NCBI RefSeq assembly: GCF_034674885.1
Contig: NZ_JAUCDS010000011.1
Span: forward strand, 1 to 64,000
Source of the DNA: Castellaniella sp034674885
Lineage (GTDB): Bacteria > Pseudomonadota > Gammaproteobacteria > Burkholderiales > Burkholderiaceae_B
DNA: 64,000 bases
Direction: 5' to 3'
The position numbers were made by a program, and so were the translations under genes. Under the pieces are notes generated by a model. The model saw only the letters and a program-made list of their open reading frames with translations. It was not told where the DNA came from and made no database searches. Of the stretch, positions 51,401 through 60,200 are shown one piece after another (within the stretch, counting starts at the first letter, position 1; every line of letters begins with the position of its first letter).

Positions 51401-53183
51401 TCTGGCTGCTGATGTGGCGCAGTTGCGCCATGGCGGCCTGGTCCAGCACGGGCTGGCTGATCTCCAGGCGCAGCGGCGGGTTGACGTTGTTGATGTCCAG
51501 CAGATTGGGCTTGGGCCCGATGAACGACACCAGCGACATCACCAGCTGTTCGCGGATCGAGTCGATCGGTGGGTTCGTCACCTGGGCGAACATCTGGCGG
51601 AAGTAGTGGTAGAAGGGCTTGGGCCGATCCGACAGGACGGTCAACGGCGCGTCATTGCCCATGGATCCGATGGCTTCCTGGCCGGTGCTGGCCATGGGTT
51701 CCAGGATGAACTTGATGTCTTCCTGGGTCCAGCCAAAGGCCTGCTGGCGGTCCAGCAGGCTGGCGGAGGGTTCGGGCAGGTCGTCGGCCTTCAGGACTGG
51801 CAGGTCGTCGAGCTTCATGCGCAGGCGTTCGATCCACTGCGGGTAGGGGTGGGCGTTGGCCAGTTGCGCCTTGATTTCGGCGTCTTCGATGATGCGGCCC
51901 TGCTGCAGGTCGATCAGCAGCATCTTGCCGGGCTGCAGGCGCCATTTCTTGACGATGCGGTGTTCGGGAATGGGCAGGGTGCCGGCCTCGGAGGCCAGGA
52001 CCACCATCTTGTCGTCGGTGATCAGGTAGCGGGCCGGGCGCAGGCCGTTGCGGTCCAGCGTGGCGCCGATCTGGCGGCCATCGGTGAAGGTCACGGCGGC
52101 CGGGCCGTCCCAGGGCTCCATCATGGCCGCGTGGTATTCGTAGAACGCGCGCCGCGACTCGTCCATGTCCGCGTGCTGTTCCCAGGCCTCCGGGATCATG
52201 ATCATCATAGCGTGGGCCAGAGAATAGCCGGACATGACCAGCAATTCCAGGCAGTTGTCGAACGTGGCCGTATCCGATTGGCCTTCGTAGACGATGGGGT
52301 AGAGCTTGGCCAGGTCGTCGCCCAGTACGGCGGAGGTCATCACGCCTTCGCGTGCGCGCAACCAGTTGAAGTTGCCCTTGACCGTATTGATCTCGCCGTT
52401 GTGCGCGATCATGCGGTAGGGGTGGGCCAGCGGCCAGGCGGGGAAGGTGTTGGTGGAAAAGCGCTGGTGGACCATCGCCAGGGCGGAGGCCACGCGGGTA
52501 TCGGTCAGGTCGCGGTAGTAGACGCCGACCTGGCTGGCCAGCAGCAGGCCCTTGTAGACGACGGTGCGCACCGAGATCGACGGTACGAAATATTCCTGGC
52601 CGTGTGCCAGCTGCATGCGCTGGATGGCGTGGCTGGCCGTCTTGCGGATGACGTAGAGTTTGCGTTCCAGCGCGTCGGGCACCATGATATCCGGGCCCCG
52701 GCCGATGAACAGCTGGCGGATCACGGGTTCGCAGGCGTGCACCGTGGGCGACATCTCCATTTCGTGGTCGATGGGCACGTCGCGCCAGCCCAGCACGACC
52801 TGGCCTTCGTCACGCACGGCGCGTTCCAGTTCGCGCTCGCAGGCCAGGCGCGATGCGGTTTCCTTGGGCAGGAAGACCATGGCCACGCCGTAGTCGTCTG
52901 GCGGGGGCAGGGCGACGCCCTGGCTGGCCATGTCTTCGCGGTACAGCTGATCGGGGATCTGGATCAGGATGCCCGCGCCGTCGCCCATCAGTTCGTCGGC
53001 GCCCACCGCGCCCCGGTGATCCAGGTTTTCCAGGATCTTCAGCGCCTGCTGGATGACGGAATGGCTTTTATGGCCTTCGATGTGGGCCACGAAACCCACG
53101 CCGCAGGCGTCGTGTTCGTATTCGGGGTGATAGAGACCCTGGGCGGCCGGCAGGCCGGGGGGACAGGAAATGGGGTGGGTCAT
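48486..53183 (-). CDS. gltB: Glutamate synthase [NADPH] large chain
   Basis: 1565 residues from the ATG at 53183; a TTG at 53210 would add nine. Glutamine plus 2-oxoglutarate gives two glutamates. The N-terminal glutaminase begins after a 26-residue propeptide at Cys27 (EHDACGVGFV). The FMN/synthase domain and the 3Fe-4S cysteines (CHLNTCPTGVATQDP) are present, followed by the beta-helix C-terminal domain. A long open frame on the opposite strand is only a GC-codon shadow. Confidence 0.97.
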   Translation of the reverse strand: MTHPISCPPGLPAAQGLYHPEYEHDACGVGFVAHIEGHKSHSVIQQALKILENLDHRGAVGADELMGDGAGILIQIPDQLYREDMASQGVALPPPDDYGVAMVFLPKETASRLACERELERAVRDEGQVVLGWRDVPIDHEMEMSPTVHACEPVIRQLFIGRGPDIMVPDALERKLYVIRKTASHAIQRMQLAHGQEYFVPSISVRTVVYKGLLLASQVGVYYRDLTDTRVASALAMVHQRFSTNTFPAWPLAHPYRMIAHNGEINTVKGNFNWLRAREGVMTSAVLGDDLAKLYPIVYEGQSDTATFDNCLELLVMSGYSLAHAMMIMIPEAWEQHADMDESRRAFYEYHAAMMEPWDGPAAVTFTDGRQIGATLDRNGLRPARYLITDDKMVVLASEAGTLPIPEHRIVKKWRLQPGKMLLIDLQQGRIIEDAEIKAQLANAHPYPQWIERLRMKLDDLPVLKADDLPEPSASLLDRQQAFGWTQEDIKFILEPMASTGQEAIGSMGNDAPLTVLSDRPKPFYHYFRQMFAQVTNPPIDSIREQLVMSLVSFIGPKPNLLDINNVNPPLRLEISQPVLDQAAMAQLRHISSQTNDKFRCCELDITYPVAWGREGIEACLASLCATAADAVRSGNNILLLSDRKVDAERVAIPALLATSAIHQHLIRAGLRTKTGLVVETGSARETHHFALLAGYGAEAIHPWLALEVLSTLDEKIPHATENYIKAIGKGLKKVMSKMGISTYMSYTGAQIFEAVGLHSSLVKKYFTGTPSNIEGIDIFQVAEESLRTHQAAFGASPVLADRLDEGGDYAYRIRGEEHLWTPDSIAKLQHATRANNYSTFKEYAQLINDQSRRHMTLRGLFEFRVDPAQAIPLSEVESAKEIVKRFATGAMSLGSISTEAHTTLAVAMNRIGGKSNTGEGGEDALRYRAEMRAGKPTVRKGDSLASVLGKDRIVADVPLAAGDSLRSRIKQVASGRFGVTAEYLCSADQIQIKMAQGAKPGEGGQLPGHKVTDYIAQLRYSVPGVGLISPPPHHDIYSIEDLAQLIHDLKNVNERASISVKLVAEVGVGTVATGVAKAKADHVVIAGHDGGTGASPVSSIKHAGIPWELGLAETQQTLVLNRLRSRIRVQADGQMKTGRDVAIAAMLGADEFGFATAPLIVEGCVMMRKCHLNTCPTGVATQDPVLRKKFSGKPEYVVNYFFFVAEEVREIMAQLGIRTFDELIGRVDLLDMRKGITHWKAHGLDFSRIFHQVQTDDPVRHTDVQDHGLAHALDHQLIERSKAALERGEKVSFITPVRNRNRTIGAMLSGEVARRYGHEGLPDDTIHIQCNGAAGQSFGAFLAHGVTLDLVGEANDYVGKGLSGGRLIVRSPNDFRGFGPDHIIAGNTVLYGATGGEAYFNGVAGERFAVRNSGAVAVVEGTGDHGCEYMTGGTVVVLGETGRNFAAGMSGGIAYVWDPEQVFARRCNSDMVQLEPMSPHETQRQAGDVQFWHHQSRDSERETDETIVRRLVENHFRHTGSFRAREILDDWNQARRAFVKVTPTEYHRALGELWQAAQARELAA

Positions 53184-53210
53184 GGCAGGGCTCGCAAGAC
53201 GGAATCGCAA

Positions 53211-53390
53211 ATACCACCGTCGTCCGGTGGAATCAGAAAATTACGCTGCCAAACCCCTGTAGACAATAGGTTTTTATTTGATGCGTCCCTATTTATGATT
53301 GATATGCCGATTTATTTCAAATAACGGGGACACATCATATTCTGTGAAAAATAGACCAATTTTGTTTTCGGTGAACGTTTGATTGCAGGG
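53211..53390 (-). promoter_or_regulatory. AT-rich upstream region of gltB
   Basis: This stretch is notably AT-rich compared with the rest of the window and has no gene. A 6-bp hairpin (53214-53219 with 53225-53230) lies in the probable leader. On the minus strand a TTGAAA element followed after 17 bases by a CATAAA-like -10 could be the gltBD promoter. No specific regulator site was identified. Confidence 0.4.
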
Positions 53391-53425
53391 AAAACCCCGA
53401 TGGAATCATGAAAAGATTCTTGGGG
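53391..53425 (-). terminator. Probable terminator of the siderophore operon
   Basis: On the minus strand four C and four G residues (53422-53425 with 53395-53398) and an inner GAATC/GATTC pair form an imperfect hairpin followed by TTTT. A second perfect 6-bp hairpin lies at 53432-53448. Together they separate entA from gltB. Confidence 0.55.
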
Positions 53426-53464
53426 CTATCTGACGCCATCTCGGCGTCTACCGGTCGTGCGGCG

Positions 53465-54331
53465 TCAGCCTTGGTCCAGGGTGGCGCCGCCGTCCACGCG
53501 CAGATCGTGCAGGGTGATGTGGCTGGCCTGATCCGACAGCAGGAACAGCACGGATGCGGCGATTTCGTCCGGGGTGGCGATCTTGCCCAGCGGGATGCCC
53601 AGGCGCCAGTGCGCGGCATCGCCGCGGATGACGGTGTCGCGGGAACTGCCCAGGGCCCACATGGCCTGCTGCATGGCGGTGTCGGTCGATCCCGGCGAGA
53701 CGATGTTCACGCGGATGCCGTGCGGCGCGAGCTCCAGGCCCAGGCAGCGGCTGAACTGCGTGACGGCGGCCTTGGATGCAGCATAGGCGGCCATGCCGGC
53801 CCGGGGGGTAGCGGCGGCGTTGGAACTGACGACGACCATGGCGCCGGTGCGACGAGCGCGCAGCCGCCGGGCCACCGAACGGCAGACGTGGAACACACCC
53901 GTGGCGTTGACGTCAAAGCAATGCGCCCACTGGGCGTCATCCAGGTCGACGACTTCGCCCATCTCCAGCACGCCTGCCACGCTGGCCAGGCCGTCCAGGG
54001 GACCGAGGGCCGCCTCGGCCTGGGCGGTGATCTGTTCCACCTGCGCGGCGTCGCGCACGTCCAGGGTAGCGGTCCATAGCTTGGGGTGGGCGGGACTGGT
54101 GGCCTGGGGCCCGTCCAAGGGGGCTGCCGCATGAAGGGCCTGCAAGCCCTGCGCCTGCAGATCGACGGCGGACACCCGGGCACCCAGGGCCAGCAGCTGT
54201 CGGGCGACGGCCGCGCCGATGCCGCTGGCAGCGCCCGTGACCAGAATGTGACGGTTGTGGAAGTCGCCAGGCGCCGTCGAGGGGGTGCCGTGCAGCGTGG
54301 ACGAGGCGGGAGTGCCTGGAATCTGTGTCAT
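53465..54331 (-). CDS. entA: 2,3-dihydro-2,3-dihydroxybenzoate dehydrogenase
   Basis: 288 residues, an SDR-fold enzyme that oxidises dihydro-DHB to 2,3-dihydroxybenzoate with NAD. The cofactor loop VTGAASGIGAAVA, catalytic serine in VVVSSNAA, YxxxK in AAYAASKAAV, and the EntA-specific NIVSPGSTDTAMQQAMW are all seen. About 25 residues of variable sequence precede the fold. It overlaps entB by four bases and is the last gene of the operon. Confidence 0.95.
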   Translation of the reverse strand: MTQIPGTPASSTLHGTPSTAPGDFHNRHILVTGAASGIGAAVARQLLALGARVSAVDLQAQGLQALHAAAPLDGPQATSPAHPKLWTATLDVRDAAQVEQITAQAEAALGPLDGLASVAGVLEMGEVVDLDDAQWAHCFDVNATGVFHVCRSVARRLRARRTGAMVVVSSNAAATPRAGMAAYAASKAAVTQFSRCLGLELAPHGIRVNIVSPGSTDTAMQQAMWALGSSRDTVIRGDAAHWRLGIPLGKIATPDEIAASVLFLLSDQASHITLHDLRVDGGATLDQG

Positions 54332-54999
54332 GCGGTGGTCTCCGGGGGCGTTGATGTCGTGGCCTCGTTCAATGCGTCCAGGATCTGGTTGGTGTCCAGG
54401 CTGGCGCCGCAGTTGCGCGATACGTGGCGAACGGCCATGCGGTGGTCTTCCAGGCTGAAATCCGCGCAGGCGTCCAGCGCCAGAAAGGGCTGCACGTCCA
54501 GCATGAATGCCTCCAGGGCGGTGCTCAGGCAGCCGATGTGCGCGTAGACGCCCGTGATGATCAACTGGTCGCGACCCAGGTCCGCCAGCTGCTGGCGGAA
54601 GTCGGATCGCTGGAAGGCGCTATAGCGCCATTTCGTCAGGATGATGTCCTGCGGGCGGGGTCGCAGGGTGGGCGTGATGTCCGCGCCGGCCTGTTGGCCT
54701 GGGGCGGTCAGGCCCGGCCCCCAGAAATCGTTCAGCAGTGCACGATCGGCGGCTGGCTGCACGGGAGGCTGCGCGGTGTAGAACACCGGAATGTCCAGAG
54801 CATCGCAGCGCGCGCGCAGGCGGGAGATAGCTTCGATCAGCGCCGGAATCGGCGCCTGCGTGACGTCGTACTTGCCCAGGAAATAATCCTGCATGTCGTG
54901 GATCAGCAGCGCTGCGCGGCGGGCATCGGGCCGCCAGCCCACGCGGTTGTCTACCGGGCCGGCCGGCATGGGGTAAGAAGGCAGTGCGGGAATGCTCAT
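54328..54999 (-). CDS. entB: Isochorismatase, without aryl carrier domain
   Basis: 223 residues from the ATG at 54999. It hydrolyses isochorismate to 2,3-dihydro-DHB and pyruvate. The opening MSIPALPSYPMPAGPVDNRV and the core LLIHDMQDYFL, TKWRYSAFQRSDF and GVYAHIGCLSTALEAFMLD closely follow EntB. It ends soon after the catalytic domain: the C-terminal aryl carrier domain of E. coli EntB is absent and is encoded separately at 61287-61538. It overlaps entC and entA by four bases each. Confidence 0.94.
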   Translation of the reverse strand: MSIPALPSYPMPAGPVDNRVGWRPDARRAALLIHDMQDYFLGKYDVTQAPIPALIEAISRLRARCDALDIPVFYTAQPPVQPAADRALLNDFWGPGLTAPGQQAGADITPTLRPRPQDIILTKWRYSAFQRSDFRQQLADLGRDQLIITGVYAHIGCLSTALEAFMLDVQPFLALDACADFSLEDHRMAVRHVSRNCGASLDTNQILDALNEATTSTPPETTA

Positions 55000-56159
55000 G
55001 GGGCGGACTCCAGTCCCAGCGCGTCCAGGATGGTGCGCAGTTTGTTGCCGGTCTCGATGCGTTCCTGTTCGGGCACCGAGCCGGGGACGATGCCGGCGCC
55101 GGCGTACAGGGTCACGGTATGACCTATTGTCTGGGCGCAGCGGATGGCGACCGACCAGATGCCGTCGCCGCGCGTGTCGCACCAGCCCACGGCGCCGGCG
55201 AAGTAGCCGCGATCGAAGGGTTCGATGTCGGCGATGGCCCGGCGGGCATCCTGCGTCGGCAGGCCGCAGACCGCCGGGGTGGGATGCAGGGCGATGGCCA
55301 GATCCAGAGCGGTGGTGGCGGGGTCGGCCAGTTCGCCGACGATGGGGGTGCCCAGGTGCCAAAGTCGTGCTGTCGAGGTCAGGCTGGGGCGGGCGGGGAT
55401 GTCCAGGGTGCGACACAGCGGGCGCAGGACGGCGTCGATGGCCTCGACCACCACGGCATGCTCGCGCAGGTCCTTGGGCGAGTCCAGCAGGGCCTGCCCG
55501 AGGCGTGTGTCCGTCTCGGCGTCCGGGTGGCGGGCGGCGGTGCCCGCCAGCGGGTGGACGTAGACCCGGCGGCCCTGGCGACGCACCAGCAGTTCGGGGC
55601 TGGCGCCCACGAAGTAGGCGCCGTCCGCATCCAGCGGCATGGCATAGGTGTAGCCGTGCGGGTTGCGTTGCCACAGCCGGCCGATCAGGCAGGGCAGATC
55701 GGCGGCCTGGGCCAGCTCCAGGCGCAGCGTGCGGGCCAGGACCAGCTTGCGCAGCGCCGCCTCGTCGTTCAACCGCTTCAGGGCATCGCGCACGCCCTGT
55801 TCGTACTGGATGCCGGTCGGGTGCTCATGGCTGTGCAGGATGGCCGGCAGATGGGCCGTCGGCAGGTCCTGCGGGGCCTGCGTGCGCATCCAGGCCTGGG
55901 GCACCCGCAGTTGGGCCGGGCGGGCGGGGTCGTAGGGCAGCAGCCCCAGCAGCACCGGGGCGGCCTGGGTGGCCGCCGCTGCGGTCAGCAACTGGGCGGC
56001 TTGAGCCCCGACGTCGCCCCGGGTTTCGTGCTGCAGCAGGCAGCCGCGTCCATGAAATACCTTGCCCTGCGAGGCAAACAGGCAGTCGCCCGGCAAAAAG
56101 CCGGACGCTGCATCCGGTTCGACGTCCGGATTGGGGATGACGCGGGTCGGCATGTCCAT
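54996..56159 (-). CDS. entC: Isochorismate synthase
   Basis: 387 residues of the chorismate-binding family. It converts chorismate to isochorismate, the first step to DHB. Conserved parts include YFVGASPELLVRRQ, HPLAGTAARHPD, SPKDLREHAVVVEAI, GLPTQDARRAI and GAGIVPGSVPEQERIETGNK. It starts two bases after the lipoprotein gene stop and overlaps entB. Confidence 0.94.
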   Translation of the reverse strand: MDMPTRVIPNPDVEPDAASGFLPGDCLFASQGKVFHGRGCLLQHETRGDVGAQAAQLLTAAAATQAAPVLLGLLPYDPARPAQLRVPQAWMRTQAPQDLPTAHLPAILHSHEHPTGIQYEQGVRDALKRLNDEAALRKLVLARTLRLELAQAADLPCLIGRLWQRNPHGYTYAMPLDADGAYFVGASPELLVRRQGRRVYVHPLAGTAARHPDAETDTRLGQALLDSPKDLREHAVVVEAIDAVLRPLCRTLDIPARPSLTSTARLWHLGTPIVGELADPATTALDLAIALHPTPAVCGLPTQDARRAIADIEPFDRGYFAGAVGWCDTRGDGIWSVAIRCAQTIGHTVTLYAGAGIVPGSVPEQERIETGNKLRTILDALGLESAP

Positions 56160-56161
56160 GA

Positions 56162-57277
56162 TCAGCGGCGGGCCTCGATGCGGACCAGGCGGTCGCCGCG
56201 CGGATCGTTCTTGCTTTGCTTGATCAGCGCCCAGGCGATGCCCTGGGGGTCAATGGCAATGTGGTTGGGGGCGGAGCCCGTGGCGATCTGCGCCTGGACA
56301 GTCCCCGCATCGTTCAGCACCGTGATGGTTCCTGCGCCCCGATTGGCGACGTAGGCCAGGCGGCGCAGGGGATCGAAGGCCACGTTCAGGGCGCCCGCGC
56401 CGGTCGGCACCCGTCGCAGCACCCGGCCGTCGCGCGCGTCCAGCACGGTGACATCCCCCGATTTCTGGGCGGCGACGTACAGGCGTTGCGCCTGGGCGTC
56501 CACGGCGATACCCGAGGCGCCCTGGACACCGGGCACGGCGTGGCGGGCGATCTGGCGGCCGGTGACGGTGTCGATGGCGAACACCTCGGCGGTGTTCAGG
56601 CTGACGGCGTACAGGCGCTGGTGCCCGGCATCCAGGGCCAGGCTCATGAGTTTGGGCATGTCGCCCGCGCCGCTGACGGTGATGCCTGGCAGCGCCTGCA
56701 GCGTGGCCGTGTCGAACACATGGATCGTGTTGCCAGCGGGCGAGGACACGTAGGCGCGGTTGTGGGCGGCGTCGATCAGCACGTCGCGGGCATGCGGCGT
56801 GCTGTCGTCGGGGAACTGCTGGACCAGGGCTAGGTCCGCCTGCCGGTAGATCGCAACCGATCCGCTGCGGGTGTTGCTGGTCCAGACCTGTCCGTGGGCG
56901 TCATCCACGGCGATGCCGTAGGCGGCCTGGATTTGCCCGTCGTGGCGGCTGGCTTGCGCCGCAGGTGTGATCGCGGCCGCGATGCGCAGATGGGCCGGGT
57001 CGAACTTCGTGACGCGCGATTCGCGCACGGGCGGACGGCCCACGGCGCTGGCAACGTACAGGGCCTGTGAACGGACGCTGTAGGCGCCCTGGTAGACGCC
57101 GGGCACCAGGTCGATGGACTGGGCTTGCAACGTCCATTCGGGCACGGCCGTCGCGGCCGGGGACGCCTGGGCGGCCGGGTCCTGCGTGGCGCAGCCGGCC
57201 GCCAGGCCCAGGATGGCGCCAGCCAGCAGGAGCTTCGCGGCGCGGCGCGGGATGCGAAGGAACGGGTTCGGAATCAT
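56162..57277 (-). CDS. YncE-like beta-propeller lipoprotein
   Basis: 371 residues. A signal peptide with lipobox LAAGC (Cys29) anchors it to a membrane. The rest is a run of propeller-type repeats with IAVD, VYVxx and GTITVL-like strands (GIAVDAQAQRLYVAAQ, AFDPLRRLAYVANRGAGTIT), six or seven blades. E. coli YncE, an iron-regulated periplasmic propeller, is the nearest familiar protein. It overlaps entF by four bases and lies two bases from entC, so it is fully embedded in the siderophore operon. A role in siderophore or iron handling is inferred, not shown. Confidence 0.82.
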   Translation of the reverse strand: MIPNPFLRIPRRAAKLLLAGAILGLAAGCATQDPAAQASPAATAVPEWTLQAQSIDLVPGVYQGAYSVRSQALYVASAVGRPPVRESRVTKFDPAHLRIAAAITPAAQASRHDGQIQAAYGIAVDDAHGQVWTSNTRSGSVAIYRQADLALVQQFPDDSTPHARDVLIDAAHNRAYVSSPAGNTIHVFDTATLQALPGITVSGAGDMPKLMSLALDAGHQRLYAVSLNTAEVFAIDTVTGRQIARHAVPGVQGASGIAVDAQAQRLYVAAQKSGDVTVLDARDGRVLRRVPTGAGALNVAFDPLRRLAYVANRGAGTITVLNDAGTVQAQIATGSAPNHIAIDPQGIAWALIKQSKNDPRGDRLVRIEARR

Positions 57278-60200
57278 GCGGTTTCCTTGTTCAAAGAGAC
57301 AGGGGTCGATGCGTCGGCGGCTGCCAGGCAGGCGTCCAGAATGGGAGCAATGCGGGCGACGGCTGGCGCGCTCGGCAGGGCGGCATGCGTCGCGGGGATG
57401 GCGTGGACGGTCAGCGCGTCCACGTGCGGCAGCCAGGATGGTGGACTCAGGCCTGGATCCTCATGTTCCAGAGCGGCCTGAAAATGCAGCACGGCGCCGG
57501 CATAGGACGTGTGCAGGTGGCTGCGCACCAAACTGTTGGTGTGGCTGACCGTATCGAAGACGGCGTCCAGCCGGGCGTCGGATAGTTCCCCCAGGGGGTG
57601 TTGTCCGGCCCGCAGGAATGCGACGACGCCGGCGCGGTTCAGCTGATCGGGCGGCAGTGCCTGGGGATCGGCTCCAGCGATGTGCAGCAGCGCCTTGTAC
57701 AGGTTTTCGGGGGCGGGATCGGGGCGCGAGCGCCAGACTTCGCAGGGATAGGCGTCCAGCAGGGCGACTGTTCCCACGGCGTGGCCGCGCTGCTGCAGTT
57801 CCGCCGCCACGGCGTGTGCCAGGATGCCGCCGACGGACCAGCCCGCCAGATGGTAGGGGCCGGCCGCCTGCAGCGATTGCAGCAGGTCCGCATAGCGGCA
57901 GGCCATGTCTGCCAGGCTGGCAAATGGGCGGCTGCCATCCAGGGCCAGCGCGGGCGCCTGGATGCCATGGACGGTGCGCGGCGTCGACAGGGCGCGAGCC
58001 AGGGCGCCATAGCACCAGGACAGGCCGCCGGCCGGGTGGATGCAGAACAGCGCTGGTCGGCCCGGGGCCTCGCGCAACGTCACGATGGGGCCGAAGCCGG
58101 CCTGGGACGCCTCGACGGGGCTGTCCTGCAAGGCATCCAGATGGGCCGCCAGACGCGCAACGGTCGGATACTGGAACACCGTGCCCAGCGAGATCTCATG
58201 CGCGTCGCGCAGTTGCAGGGCCAGCCGGGCTGCCAGCAGGGAGTGTCCGCCCAGGGCGAAGAAATCGTCGTCTGCGCAGGGGGCGTCCGCCAGCCCCAGG
58301 ACGGTCTGGATCTCGCGGGCGACCCGGTGTTCCGTGGCGGTGCGCAGTGGCCGCCCTGGCGCCTGGTGCGTCTGTTCCGGGACAGGCAGCGCCTTGCGGT
58401 CGAGCTTACCGTTGGCGGTCACCGGCAGGCTGGGCAGCAGAACCCAGGACGAGGGCACCATGTAGTCCGGCAGCAGCGCCGCCGTGTGAGCGGCCAGGGT
58501 CTCCGGATCGGGTGCGTGGCCGGGTTCGGCCACCAGATAGGCCGCCAGCAGCGCATGGCCGGGCTGGTCTTCGCGAGCCAGCACGGCGACTTGCGCGACC
58601 TCCGGTCGGGCGGCCAGGACGGCCTCGATCTCGCCCAGTTCGATGCGCTGGCCGCGCAGCTTGACCTGGTGGTCCAGGCGGCCCAGGTAGACGATGGCGC
58701 CGTCTGTGCGGCGCGTGGCCAGGTCGCCGGTGGCATACAGGCGGTCGTCCGGCAGGCCAGCCGGGGCGGGAATGAAGCGTTCGGTCGTCAAGTCGGGTCG
58801 GCCCAGGTAGCCGATGGCCAGCTGCCGTCCGCCCAGGTACAGCTGGCCCGGCGTGCCGGGAGGCACGGGCCGCAGCAGGGCGTCGAGCACGTGCAGTCGG
58901 GTGTTCCAGACCGGCCATCCGATGGGGATGGGCTGGCTGTCGTCGTCAGCGGTGGCGGGCCAGCAGGACACATCCACGGCGGCCTCTGTGGGACCGTACA
59001 GGTTATGCAGTTCCGCGTGCAGGATCTGGTGGAAACGGTCGCGCAGCGCGGCCGGCAGCGCCTCGCCGCTGCAAAAGACCAGCCGTGCCCGCAGGCCTTG
59101 GGTGGCAGGCTCGTCCAGGATCGCCGCCAGCATCGATGGCACGAAGTGCAGCACTGTGATGGCGTGGCTGCGGATCAGGCGGCACAGCCAGGCAGGGTCG
59201 CGGTGGGCTCCGGGCGGGGCCACCATCAGGCGGGCGCCGCTGAGAAAGGGCAGGAACAGTTCCCAGACCGACACGTCGAAGGTGGCGGGCGTCTTTTGCA
59301 GTATGCGGTCGTCCGGGCCGATGGCGTAGTGTTCCCGCATCCATTCCAGACGGTTGACGATGGCCGCGTGCGACACGATCACACCCTTGGGCACGCCGGT
59401 GGACCCGGAGGTATAGATGACGTAGGCGGGGTCGTCCGGGGTGGCCTCCCGTGCCGGGGTGTCTGGTGTCGCCTGCGGGCCTGGCGCGTTCGGGGGGCCG
59501 GCCAGGGCGGCCACCGACAGCGGCCGGGTTGTCAGGCCATCGCATAGCGCCGCAGGCCCGATCAGGGCGCAGGCCTGGGCATCGCCCAGGATCTGGCGCA
59601 GGCGCGCGGCGGGCTGCTGCGGATCCAGCGGCAGGTAGGCGGCGCCGCTGCGCAGGATGGCCAGCAGGCATAGCACCCGCTCGGCGGATCGCGGCAGGGC
59701 CAAGGCGACCAGCGTCCCCGGTCGGGCGCCGGCGGCCCGCAGGCCGTGTGCGGCCGTTTCTGTCCAGGTGTCGATGTCGGCGCACGTCCAGGCACGGGCG
59801 CCGCCTGTCGCGTCCTGCAGGCCGACGCGGCCAGGATGAGCGCGGAGGCGGTCGTGGATGCGCGACCACAGCGTGCCCTCGGGCACGGGGTGGTCGGTGC
59901 GGTTGGGGGCCAACACCCAGCGTTCGTGTTCGGCCGGTGTCAGGGTGGGCACGTCCGCCAGCCGGAAAGCGGCCAGAGCAGCCGACAGGAACGTGGTCAG
60001 GCGATCCAGGTGGGCCTGCGCCTGCGCGGCCGTGTAGAGATCCGGGTTGGCTTCGATCTCAATGCGCAGGCCGTTGCCGTCGGGAGCCGCGCGAAAGCTG
60101 AACGTCAGATCTTCGACGGGGCCGGTGCACAGCACGGCTTGCGAGGCGTCCAGGCCGGCGGCTGCGTAGGGGGCATCGAAGGGCAGCACGTTCAGGATGG

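Noticed and set aside
48108..53324. A 1738-codon open frame on the plus strand
   Set aside because: It is exactly opposite gltB and the gltD end, has no recognisable domain, and is rich in Gly, Asp, Val and His in the way expected for the complement of high-GC coding sequence.
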